Shown: one piece after another, positions 56,610 through 64,000 of the stretch
Layout of the letters: each line of letters begins with the position of its first letter
Numbering within the stretch: the stretch's first letter is position 1
Source: Microbulbifer sp. HZ11
Lineage (GTDB): Bacteria > Pseudomonadota > Gammaproteobacteria > Pseudomonadales > Cellvibrionaceae
DNA: 64,000 bases
NCBI RefSeq assembly: GCF_000708675.1
Contig: NZ_JELR01000001.1
Coordinates: forward strand, 744,001-808,000
Direction of reading: 5' to 3'
Translations under genes and position numbers: made by a program
The notes under the pieces: model-generated
What the model saw: only the letters and a program-made list of their open reading frames with translations
Told to the model about the DNA's origin: nothing
Databases searched by the model: none

Positions 56610-56758
56610 CCATCCCGGACTTGCCCCGAGGTCCAGTGCTTCGATCCTCTGGATACCGGATCGAGTCCGGTATGACGAGGGTTTTTACTGGATGCCGGAT
56701 CAAGTCCGGCATGACGAGGTATTCTGGATCCCGGATCGCGTCCGGGATGACGAGGGTT
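56610..56758. repeat. REP-like palindromes between acnD and prpF
   Basis: Four degenerate palindromic units: CATCCCGGACTTGCCCCGAGG, then three of the form GGATnCCGGATC-n2-GTCCGG-n-ATGACGAGG at about 56653, 56692 and 56727. They fill nearly the whole gap. Confidence 0.8.
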
Positions 56759-56762
56759 TGGT

Positions 56763-59375
56763 TTAGGCGTTTGCTTCGGCTTCGAGGAAGTCGTTGGCGA
56801 AGCGTTGCAGTACGCCGCCGGCGTCGTAGATGGAGACTTCTTCGGCGGTATCCAGGCGGCATTTCACCGGTACTTCTATGGTTTCGCCGTCTTTGCGGTG
56901 AATGAGAAGTGTGAGTGTTGTGCCTGGGGTGCGCTCGCCGATTACGTCGAAGGTTTCGGTACCGTCGATGCCCAGAGTCTCGCGCGTAGTACCCGGCTGG
57001 AACTCCAGAGGCAGCACACCCATGCCGATCAGGTTGGTGCGGTGAATGCGCTCGAAGCCTTCGGCCACGATGGCTTCGACACCGGCGAGGCGTACGCCCT
57101 TCGCCGCCCAGTCGCGGGAGGAGCCCTGGCCGTAGTCGGCGCCGGCGATAATGATCAGCGGCTGCTTGCGGTCCATGTAGGTTTCGATGGCTTCCCACAT
57201 GCGGGTGACTTTGCCTTCCGGCTCCACGCGGGCGAGAGAGCCCTGTTTCACGGCACCGCTTTCATCGCGCACCATTTCGTTCAACAGTTTCGGGTTGGCG
57301 AAGGTGGCGCGCTGGGCAGTGAGGTGGTCGCCGCGGTGGGTTGCGTAGGAGTTGAAGTCCTCTTCCGGCAGGCCCATTTTCGCCAGGTATTCACCGGCGG
57401 CGCTGCTGGCCAGGATGGCGTTGGACGGCGACAGGTGATCGGTAGTGATGTTGTCACCGAGTACTGCCAGCGGGCGCATGCCTTTCAATGTACGCTCACC
57501 GGCGAGTGCGCCTTCCCAGTATGGCGGGCGGCGGATGTAGGTGCTCTGTGGGCGCCAGTGGTACAGCGGCTCGCCCTTCTCTGCTTCCGCTTTATTGAGA
57601 TCGAACATCGGGATGTAGACCTCGCGGAACTGCTCGGGCTTCACGCTCTGTTTGACGATCGCGTCGATCTCTTCGTCGCTCGGCCAGATATCTTTCAGGG
57701 TCACCGGGTTACCGTCTTTGTCGTGGCCCAGTACATCTTTCTCGATATCGAAGCGGATGGTGCCGGCGATGGCGTAGGCAACGACCAAGGGCGGCGAAGC
57801 CAGGAAGGCCTGCTTAGCGTAGGGATGGATACGACCGTCGAAGTTGCGGTTGCCGGACAGTACGGCGGTGGCGTACAGGTCGCGATCGATCACTTCTTTC
57901 TGGATTTTCGGGTCCAGCGCGCCGCTCATGCCGTTACAGGTGGTGCAGGCAAAGGCGACCACGTCGAAGCCCTGTTGCTGCAGTTCCGGCAGCAGGCCGG
58001 CTTCTTCCAGGTACATTTTTACGGTTTTGGAGCCCGGTGCCAGAGAGGTTTTTACCCAGGGCTTGCGGGTCAGGCCGAGCTTGTTGGCGTTACGCGCGAT
58101 CAGGCCCGCAGCAATCATGTTGCGCGGGTTGCTGGTGTTGGTGCAGCTGGTGATCGCGGCGATGATCACGGCGCCGTCCGGCATCTCCCCTTCTTTCTCT
58201 TCCCACTCTTTGGCAATACCGCGGTTCGCCAGTTCGGAGACCGGCAGCAGTGCGTGCGGGTTGGAAGGGCCTGCGAGGTTGCGGCCTACAGCAGAGAGGT
58301 CGAATTTGAGTACGCGCTCGTATTCAGCATTCTTCAGGCTATCTGCCCAGAGGCCGGTTTCTTTCGCGAACTTTTCTACCAGGGCTACCTGCTCGTCATC
58401 GCGGCCGGTGAGCTTCAGGTAGTCGATAGTCTGTTCGTCGATGGCGAACATGCCGGCGGTGGCACCGTATTCCGGGGTCATGTTGGCAATGGTGGCGCGG
58501 TCGCCCAGGCTCAGGCTGGAGGCGCCTTCGCCGAAGAATTCGAGATACGCACCTACTACGCGCTCGCGACGCAGGAATTCGGTCAGGGCCAGAACCATGT
58601 CGGTACCGGTGATGCCGGGGCGCAGTGTGCCGGTCAGCTCGACGCCGACGATGTCGGGCAGGCGCATGTAGGAGGCGCGGCCGAGCATCACGCTTTCGGC
58701 CTCTAAACCGCCCACACCTACGGAGATTACGCCGAGCGCATCCACCATCGGGGTGTGGCTGTCGGTGCCGACGCAGGTATCCGGGAATACCACTGTGCTT
58801 CCGTCTGGGCCCTCTTTTTTCTGCACCACCGGAGACATTTTCTCCAGGTTGATCTGATGCATGATGCCGTTGCCGGGCGGGATGACGTCGACGTTTTCAA
58901 ACGCGGTTTTGGTCCAGTTGATGAAGTGGAAGCGGTCTTCGTTGCGGCGCTCTTCCACGGCGCGATTTTTCTCAAACGCGTTTTCTTCAAAACCGGGGTG
59001 TTCGACAGCCAGGGAGTGGTCGACGATCAACTGGGTGGGCACCACCGGGTTTACTTTGGCGGGGTCACCGCCCTTCTCTGCGATCGCATCGCGCAGGCCG
59101 GCGAGGTCCACCAGTGCGGTCTGGCCGAGAATATCGTGGCAGACGACGCGCGCGGGGAACCAGGGGAAGTCGAGGTCCCGTTTGCGCTCGATGATCTGTT
59201 TCAGGGCTGCGGTGAGGTTTTCGGGTTCGCAGCGGCGTACCAGGTTCTCCGCGAGGATGCGGGAGGTGTACGGGAGTTTTTCGTAGCTGCCCGGCTGGAT
59301 GTTTTCGACGGCTTCGCGGGTGTCGAAATAATCGAGGTCTGTGCCGGGAAGTTTTTTGCGGTATTCGGTGTTCAT
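56763..59375 (-). CDS. acnD: Fe/S-dependent 2-methylcitrate dehydratase AcnD
   Basis: 870 residues, aconitase superfamily, AcnD length. The 4Fe-4S Cys residues lie in AAITSCTNTSNP and ACTTCNGMSG. Other marks are VGTDSHTPMVDALGV, SGNRNFDGRIHP, and the swivelling-domain motif IIAGADYGQGSSRDWAAKG. It dehydrates 2-methylcitrate to 2-methyl-trans-aconitate and needs PrpF to complete the step, and both genes are adjacent here. AcnD is distinguished from AcnA by this operon context and by the sequence MNTEYRKKLPGTDLDYFDTR. Confidence 0.93.
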   Translation of the reverse strand: MNTEYRKKLPGTDLDYFDTREAVENIQPGSYEKLPYTSRILAENLVRRCEPENLTAALKQIIERKRDLDFPWFPARVVCHDILGQTALVDLAGLRDAIAEKGGDPAKVNPVVPTQLIVDHSLAVEHPGFEENAFEKNRAVEERRNEDRFHFINWTKTAFENVDVIPPGNGIMHQINLEKMSPVVQKKEGPDGSTVVFPDTCVGTDSHTPMVDALGVISVGVGGLEAESVMLGRASYMRLPDIVGVELTGTLRPGITGTDMVLALTEFLRRERVVGAYLEFFGEGASSLSLGDRATIANMTPEYGATAGMFAIDEQTIDYLKLTGRDDEQVALVEKFAKETGLWADSLKNAEYERVLKFDLSAVGRNLAGPSNPHALLPVSELANRGIAKEWEEKEGEMPDGAVIIAAITSCTNTSNPRNMIAAGLIARNANKLGLTRKPWVKTSLAPGSKTVKMYLEEAGLLPELQQQGFDVVAFACTTCNGMSGALDPKIQKEVIDRDLYATAVLSGNRNFDGRIHPYAKQAFLASPPLVVAYAIAGTIRFDIEKDVLGHDKDGNPVTLKDIWPSDEEIDAIVKQSVKPEQFREVYIPMFDLNKAEAEKGEPLYHWRPQSTYIRRPPYWEGALAGERTLKGMRPLAVLGDNITTDHLSPSNAILASSAAGEYLAKMGLPEEDFNSYATHRGDHLTAQRATFANPKLLNEMVRDESGAVKQGSLARVEPEGKVTRMWEAIETYMDRKQPLIIIAGADYGQGSSRDWAAKGVRLAGVEAIVAEGFERIHRTNLIGMGVLPLEFQPGTTRETLGIDGTETFDVIGERTPGTTLTLLIHRKDGETIEVPVKCRLDTAEEVSIYDAGGVLQRFANDFLEAEANA

Positions 59376-59419
59376 CGTATATCACCCGTTCGGGTTGATT
59401 GGTGCTTGATGTTCTTTAC

Positions 59420-59610
59420 CCGTCATCCCGGACTTGATCCGGGATCCAGTGCCCGCGTTTGGGGGAGCTGGATTCCGGCCTTCGCCGGAATGACGGGAAG
59501 GCCGGAATGATGGGCATTTCTTTCGTCATCCCGGACTTGGTCCGGGATCCAGTGCCCGCTGGTGGTTCAGGGGAGCTGGATTCCGGCATGCGCCGGAATG
59601 ACGGGGTACA
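59420..59610. repeat. Two composite REP units between prpC and acnD
   Basis: Each unit is GTCATCCCGGACTTGnTCCG followed by GGATCCAGTGCCCGC, a spacer, then GAGCTGGATTCCGGC and its partner GCCGGAATGACGGG. The copies start at about 59421 and 59525. Confidence 0.85.
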
Positions 59611-59612
59611 AA

Positions 59613-60737
59613 TTAGCGATCGGAAATTGGGGTTACCTTGCGCAGTTCCGGGCCGGTGTATTCCGCGCTTGGGCGGATGATGCGGTTGTCGGCGCGCTGT
59701 TCGAATACGTGGGCGGCCCAGCCGGTTACGCGGCTCATCACGAAAATCGGGGTGAACAGCTTGGTGGGAATACCCATGAAGTGGTAGGCGGACGCGTGGA
59801 AGAAGTCGGCGTTACAGAACAGCTTCTTCTCGCGCCACATGACTTCTTCGCAGCGTACGGATACCGGGTACAGTACGTCGTCGCCAACATCGGCGGCCAG
59901 TTTCTCGGACCACTGCTTGATGATGGCGTTGCGCGGGTCGGATTCGGTGTAGACCGCGTGGCCGAAGCCCATGATCTTTTCTTTACGCTCGAGCATGCCC
60001 ATCAGTTCTTTTTCTGCTTCGTCGGCAGAAGAGAAACGCTCGATCAGTTCCATGGCGGCTTCGTTGGCGCCGCCGTGTAGCGGGCCGCGCAGGGAGCCGA
60101 TGGCGCCGGTGATGCAGCTGAACAGGTCAGACAGGGTGGAGGCACATACGCGCGCGGTGAAGGTGGAGGCGTTGAACTCGTGCTCTGCGTACAGGATCAG
60201 GGAGACGTTCATTACCTGTGCGTGCAGGTCGTTGGGCTTTTCGCCGCGCAGCATGTGCAGGAAGTGGCCGCCGATGGAGTCGTCATCGGTTTCGGTTTCG
60301 ATGCGCACGCCCTCGTGGCTGTATCGGTACCAGTAACAGATGATGGATGGGAATGCAGCCAGGAGACGGTTGGCGCGGTCCTGCTGCTGGTCGAAGGACT
60401 CTTCGCCTTCCAGATTACCGAGCATGGAACAGCCGGTGCGCATCACGTCCATGGGGTGTGCGTCAGCGGGGATGCGCTCGAGCACTTCGCGGAGGGCTAC
60501 GGGCAGGCCGCGCATGGTTTTCAGGGTGCCCTTGTAGTCGTTTAACTGGGCCTGGGTGGGCAGTTCGCCGTTGAAGATCAGATAGGCGACTTCTTCGAAC
60601 TCGCAGTTTTCTGCCAGGTCTTTTACGTCGTAACCGCAGTAGGTCAGGCCGGAGCCGGATACGCCTACGGTGGACAGTGCGGTTTTACCGGCTACCTGGC
60701 CGCGCAAGCCTGCTCCGCCAACTTTTTTCTCTGCCAT
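59613..60737 (-). CDS. prpC: 2-methylcitrate synthase PrpC
   Basis: 374 residues from the ATG at 60737 with AGGGGAATTAGAG upstream. The frame is open through the upstream repeats, but they are non-coding. The citrate-synthase catalytic segments are GPLHGGANEAAME (His), MGFGHAVYTESDPR (His) and LFCNADFFHASAYHFMG (Asp). It condenses propionyl-CoA with oxaloacetate. Length and ADNRIIRPSAEYTGPE match PrpC rather than GltA. Confidence 0.93.
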   Translation of the reverse strand: MAEKKVGGAGLRGQVAGKTALSTVGVSGSGLTYCGYDVKDLAENCEFEEVAYLIFNGELPTQAQLNDYKGTLKTMRGLPVALREVLERIPADAHPMDVMRTGCSMLGNLEGEESFDQQQDRANRLLAAFPSIICYWYRYSHEGVRIETETDDDSIGGHFLHMLRGEKPNDLHAQVMNVSLILYAEHEFNASTFTARVCASTLSDLFSCITGAIGSLRGPLHGGANEAAMELIERFSSADEAEKELMGMLERKEKIMGFGHAVYTESDPRNAIIKQWSEKLAADVGDDVLYPVSVRCEEVMWREKKLFCNADFFHASAYHFMGIPTKLFTPIFVMSRVTGWAAHVFEQRADNRIIRPSAEYTGPELRKVTPISDR

Positions 60738-60770
60738 CTCTAATTCCCCTATCAGTTTGCGTTTTTGGTT

Positions 60771-61086
60771 CGTCATGCCGGCGTATGCCGGTATCCAGTT
60801 CGGTGCCTGTCGACAACCTCTGGCTGGATCCCGGGTCGAGCCCGGGATGACGCTGGGTTTGTTGTTCGTCATGCCGGCGCATGCCGGTATCCAGTTCGGT
60901 GCCTGTCGACGACCTCTGACTGGATCCCGGATCGAGCCCGGGATGACGCTGGGTTTGTTGTTCGTCATGCCGGCGAATGCCGGGAACCAGTTCGGTGCCT
61001 GTCGACGACCTCTGACTTGATCCGGCATCCAGGTTGGTGGTTCTTGTCTGCCTCCGCTCTGGATCCCGGCATGCGCCGGGATGACG
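60771..61086. repeat. Tandem 96-bp REP array between prpB and prpC
   Basis: Three near-identical 96-base units start at 60771, 60867 and 60963. Each has CGTCATGCCGGCG and its palindrome, CAGTTCGGTGCCTGTCGAC, then a second palindrome GGATCCCGG...CCGGGATGACG. A partial fourth palindrome lies at 61057-61086. Confidence 0.9.
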
Positions 61087-61099
61087 GTAGGTGGATCGA

Positions 61100-61978
61100 T
61101 TACTTCTTGAAGAGTGCGTCGAGCTTGTCTTCAAACTCGTGGTAGTTCAGGTAGTCGTAGAGTTCCGCGCGGGTCTGCATGGTGTCGACAACCGCCTGCT
61201 GGTCGCCGTTTTGCAGGATGCTGGTGTAGACGTTTTCCGCGGCCTTGTTCATGGCCCGGAAGGCGGACAGCGGGTAGAGGACCATGTCGGCACCGGACTC
61301 GCCCAGCTCGGCTTTGTTGTACAGCTTGGTTTTACCAAATTCGGTGATGTTGGCGAGGATCGGGACGTTCAATGCGTCTTTAAAGGCGCGGTAGTGTTCG
61401 AGTTCGGTCACGGCTTCGGCGAAGATGCCGTCGGCGCCGGCTTCGATGCAGGCCTGGGCGCGGTCGATGGCGGCTTCCAGTCCTTCCTGTGCGAAGGAAT
61501 CGGTGCGGGCCATGATGAAGAAATCGTCGTCATCGCGGGCATCTACTGCGGCCTTGATGCGGTCGACCATTTCCTCTTTGGAGACGATCTCTTTGTTCGG
61601 ACGGTGGCCGCAGCGCTTCTGGGCTACCTGATCTTCGATATGTACCGCAGCGGCGCCGGCGCGGATCATTTCTTTGATGGTACGCGCGATATTGAATGCA
61701 CCACCCCAGCCGGTGTCGATATCTACCAGCAGCGGCAGGTGGGTGGCGGCGGTGATGCGGCGTACGTCTTCCAGCACGTTATCCAGGCTGGTCATGCCCA
61801 AGTCCGGCAGACCGTAGGAGGCATTGGCCACACCGGCGCCAGACAGGTAGATGGCCTGATGGCCGATACGCTCCGCCATGATGGCGGTGTAGGCGTTGAT
61901 GGTGCCGACAACCTGCAGTGGCTGGTTGTCTTTCAGGGCCTGACGGAAGCGTGCGCCGGCGGATTCTGGTCTGCTCAT
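61100..61978 (-). CDS. prpB: 2-methylisocitrate lyase PrpB
   Basis: 292 residues from the ATG at 61978. The isocitrate-lyase family marks are [12 protein letters not shown] (Mg-binding Asp), the catalytic KRCGH (in [17 protein letters not shown]) and [11 protein letters not shown]. It splits 2-methylisocitrate into pyruvate and succinate, ending the methylcitrate cycle. It follows the GntR gene by 28 bases. Confidence 0.94.
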   Translation of the reverse strand: MSRPESAGARFRQALKDNQPLQVVGTINAYTAIMAERIGHQAIYLSGAGVANASYGLPDLGMTSLDNVLEDVRRITAATHLPLLVDIDTGWGGAFNIARTIKEMIRAGAAAVHIEDQVAQKRCGHRPNKEIVSKEEMVDRIKAAVDARDDDDFFIMARTDSFAQEGLEAAIDRAQACIEAGADGIFAEAVTELEHYRAFKDALNVPILANITEFGKTKLYNKAELGESGADMVLYPLSAFRAMNKAAENVYTSILQNGDQQAVVDTMQTRAELYDYLNYHEFEDKLDALFKK

Positions 61979-62006
61979 AACTGCCTCTTCTCTGGTAATT
62001 TTCGCG

Positions 62007-62759
62007 TTAATTCTGCTGGGAAAGCTTGTTTTCGATATTGCTGCGCGACGCACGGATATGGCGGCGCATCAGGATTTCTGCCAGTTCACCATCCCCTGCT
62101 TCGATGGCTTCGATGATGTGGCTGTGTTCGCGGAAGGCGCGGTGCGCGCGGGGGCTGGCCATGCCGAGCTGATAGCGGTACATGCGCACGCGGTAATAGA
62201 GTTTGTTGCACAGGGTGTCGATCAGCAGATCATTGTGCGACGCCTGCACAATCCGGAAGTGAAAGTCGAAATCCCCTTCCGGCTGGTAGTAGGCGGTGCC
62301 CTTCTTCAGTTCTTCCTGCTGTTCGTGGCGGTTGAGCATCTGGCGCAGTTCCACCAGGTCTTCTTCGCTGCGGTTCTCAGCGGCAAGGCGGCAGGCCATG
62401 CCTTCCAGGGCCTCGCGCACGTCGTAGATTTCCAGCAGGCCGCGCTCGGTGAGTTCCACTACCCGTGCGCCCACATTGACCTTGCGCTCGATCAGGCTGA
62501 GGGACTCCAAACGCATCAGCGCTTCCCGCAGGCTGCCACGGCTGGCGTCGAAGCGACGGGCCAGCTCCGGTTCGCTGATCTTGCTGCCCGCGGCAATTCG
62601 ACCTTCGACGATATCTTTACGCAGTGACAGGAACAGTCGGTCAGCCAGGCTCTGAGTACCGCGGGCGGGTTTGCCCGCGGGTGCGTTGGATGCTTCCCCT
62701 TGTCGCGCTGATGCCGCGAGGCCGGACGTGTCGCTCGGCTGGTGTTTGGCGGATTCCAT
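62007..62759 (-). CDS. GntR-family (FadR/FCD type) regulator of the prp operon
   Basis: 250 residues from the ATG at 62759. It has an N-terminal winged helix ([18 protein letters not shown]...[20 protein letters not shown]) and a C-terminal FCD ligand domain with metal-type His residues ([25 protein letters not shown]). As first gene of the prp operon it probably represses it until a methylcitrate-cycle intermediate binds. Two TTGT-type elements upstream are possible operators. It replaces the sigma54 activator PrpR of enterobacteria. Confidence 0.9.
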   Translation of the reverse strand: MESAKHQPSDTSGLAASARQGEASNAPAGKPARGTQSLADRLFLSLRKDIVEGRIAAGSKISEPELARRFDASRGSLREALMRLESLSLIERKVNVGARVVELTERGLLEIYDVREALEGMACRLAAENRSEEDLVELRQMLNRHEQQEELKKGTAYYQPEGDFDFHFRIVQASHNDLLIDTLCNKLYYRVRMYRYQLGMASPRAHRAFREHSHIIEAIEAGDGELAEILMRRHIRASRSNIENKLSQQN

Positions 62760-62804
62760 CGTGATCACTATCCCGATTCGAGTGCCGGTATATGCCGACC
62801 AAGA

Positions 62805-62876
62805 TTGTCGACACTTTTTAGTTTGAAGCAGGATATTTGCCCACCTTTTCCGCGTCAACCGCAAATTGTGTCAACA
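62805..62876 (-). promoter_or_regulatory. Possible GntR operators upstream of the prp operon
   Basis: TTGTCGACAC (62805-62814, palindromic core TGTCGACA) and TTGTGTCAACA (62866-62876). Both look like TNGT-N2/3-ACNA sites used by FadR-type GntR proteins, and they lie 46-117 bases before the regulator start. Confidence 0.45.
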
Positions 62877-63182
62877 TTTTGTCATTTAGCGACTGACTCG
62901 CAGGTCACTGACTTTAGAGCTGAACTTGCCGACAATAAGGACGGATCTGGAGGGATTAGAGCGCAACCCGGGTACTTCGTGGGGTTCGGGCCAGGAATGG
63001 TAGTCTTGAAATAGCGATATGGGCATAATAGCGCCCGCGCCGGCCCAGGGCCGCGCCAGCGGAATCTATGCTGAACACTCTATCCTTATAAAGTGTCGGC
63101 AATTGAACACCAGATCCGCCGCTTATGTAGTACCGGTGACCCGACCGGACCCAATTTCGAGAGTACCGAGCAGAACGACATC

Positions 63183-63716
63183 ATGCCTAAGAGTATTATC
63201 AGGCGCTGGCTGCCAACTCCCGAACAGGTGCGCGCCAATAACGGCCTGAAGTTCCTTGGCACCCTGCTGCACGACCCCAACCTGTTCCACCTGAACCGCC
63301 ATTCGGTGTCGGTGGCCTTTGCCGTTGGGATCTTTACCAGCTTCCTCCCCCTCCCCGGCCAGATGCTGATCGCCGCACTGCTGGCGCTGTGGTTCCGCTG
63401 TAATCTGCCGCTGTCCATGGCTCTGGTATGGATCAGCAACCCGGTCACCATGCCGGCGATTTTCTATAGCGCTTACAAGCTTGGCGCATGGATACTCGGC
63501 ACCCCGCCCATGCAATTCAAGATCGAGCTGTCCTGGGAGTGGCTTACGGAAGAAGTCGGGCGTATCTGGTTGCCGTTGTTTTCCGGCTCCCTGATTTTCG
63601 CGATCTTCTTTGCCACCGCCGCGTACTTTGCGATGCAGGCCATCTGGCGCTGGCAAGTGGTGAAGCGTTGGAAAGCGCGCCTCGCTCAACGTAAATCCCA
63701 ACTCGACCAAAGCTGA
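63183..63716 (+). CDS. DUF2062 membrane protein
   Basis: 177 residues from the ATG at 63183. The DUF2062 pattern is NRHSVSVAFAVGIFTSFLPLPGQM, then NLPLSMALVWISNPVTMPAIFY, followed by a C-terminal helix and a basic tail (RWKARLAQRKSQ). About three membrane segments. The family is widespread in gammaproteobacteria, often near comEC or msbA-type genes, but its function is not known. Confidence 0.8.
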   Translation: MPKSIIRRWLPTPEQVRANNGLKFLGTLLHDPNLFHLNRHSVSVAFAVGIFTSFLPLPGQMLIAALLALWFRCNLPLSMALVWISNPVTMPAIFYSAYKLGAWILGTPPMQFKIELSWEWLTEEVGRIWLPLFSGSLIFAIFFATAAYFAMQAIWRWQVVKRWKARLAQRKSQLDQS

Positions 63717-64000
63717 AAAACAGTCACAGATTTACTCTCGCACCTCCGCCCCGCGTCACACATTGTTTTCTTATTCCCCTCCTTTTCCACCCGAACGTCC
63801 CTTTCTTCTGACTTGTTTCCATTAAATATTCACCGCCACTCAAACAGAATTTTATTCGGAAAAAGTATCATGATTTTGACGTAGTTCTCGAAAAAGTCGA
63901 ACTGGTCAACCAATTATTTCAATTTCTCGGGATTTTAATTGACGAACGATTTTTCGTTTCAGTAATGTAAATATCGATCAGGCCTTATCCACATAATAAC
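63717..64000. other. AT-rich end of window, no gene seen
   Basis: 284 bases, A/T-rich from about 63800. No frame with family resemblance. It probably holds the promoter of a gene beyond the window. Confidence 0.4.

Noticed and set aside
56548..57198. N-terminal extension of prpF
   Set aside because: The open frame runs through REP-like repeats and antisense acnD; PrpF family sequence begins at 56547.
56805..58706. 633-codon plus-strand frame
   Set aside because: Antisense to acnD; composition is the mirror of its codon use and it shows no domain.
60738..61028. N-terminal extension of prpC through the 96-bp repeats
   Set aside because: The repeated peptide comes from non-coding tandem repeats; PrpC homology and a ribosome site begin at 60737.
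60771..61086. CRISPR array
   Set aside because: Units are 96 bases, nearly identical throughout and made of palindromes; there are no variable spacers and no cas genes.

Overview
The window looks like chromosomal DNA of a marine gammaproteobacterium of the Microbulbifer/Cellvibrionales kind. This is inferred from gene content: Gram-negative envelope genes (porin, OmpW-like protein, chaperone-usher pilus, RND and LolA-like exporters), an OsmC-YcaO fusion, DbpA, PolB and a GntR-controlled AcnD/PrpF methylcitrate operon. No rRNA, tRNA or CRISPR array was recognised. Housekeeping genes flank one large specialised-metabolism operon.

Layout. 1-10009 is core-like: the 5' part of comEC, a porin, an M16 lipoprotein protease, an OsmC-YcaO protein, a small exported protein and dbpA. 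10213-29699 is the accessory heart. An FAD monooxygenase and a 0.75 kb A/C-rich non-coding stretch precede 18 co-directional, tightly packed genes (12112-29699): flavodoxin, aryl/acyl adenylating ligase, two divergent KASIII-like proteins, ACP, CrtI-like FAD oxidoreductase, AurF-like di-iron oxygenase, SCP2 protein, canonical KASIII, metallo-beta-lactamase-fold protein, ketoreductase, KAS II, a chain-length-factor-like KAS with Gln in place of Cys, FabZ-like dehydratase, MMPL/RND exporter, LolA-like periplasmic carrier, four-helix membrane protein and outer-membrane barrel. Read together, this is a dedicated type II (dissociated) fatty-acid/polyketide line with an oxidative tailoring set and an inner-to-outer-membrane lipid export route. 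I do not recognise it as a described pathway. It is the best candidate for a new system here.

29696-39722 carries a DTW-domain tRNA-modifying enzyme, a GNAT protein, a compact four-gene Csu-type archaic chaperone-usher pilus operon, an M14 carboxypeptidase-like protein, an orphan protein with a CheD/CNF-like Cys-His arrangement, and polB with a possible LexA box. 40026-45340 encodes a heme-copper terminal oxidase: CtaG, a CopD/HemJ-like protein, subunit II, a fused subunit I-III and a small subunit. Subunit II has lost the CuA ligands, which points to a quinol rather than cytochrome c donor.

45341-55300 is a patchwork. It holds an orphan membrane-anchored protein, a CGNR regulator divergent from an exported alpha/beta hydrolase, an OmpW-like protein, an IS3-type transposase remnant, a NERD-helicase gene with a one-base frameshift in a homopolymer, and two secreted proteins of unknown role. 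55369-62759 is the minus-strand propionate (2-methylcitrate) operon GntR-prpB-prpC-acnD-prpF. The three gaps after prpB are packed with palindromic REP-like repeats. A DUF2062 membrane protein ends the window.
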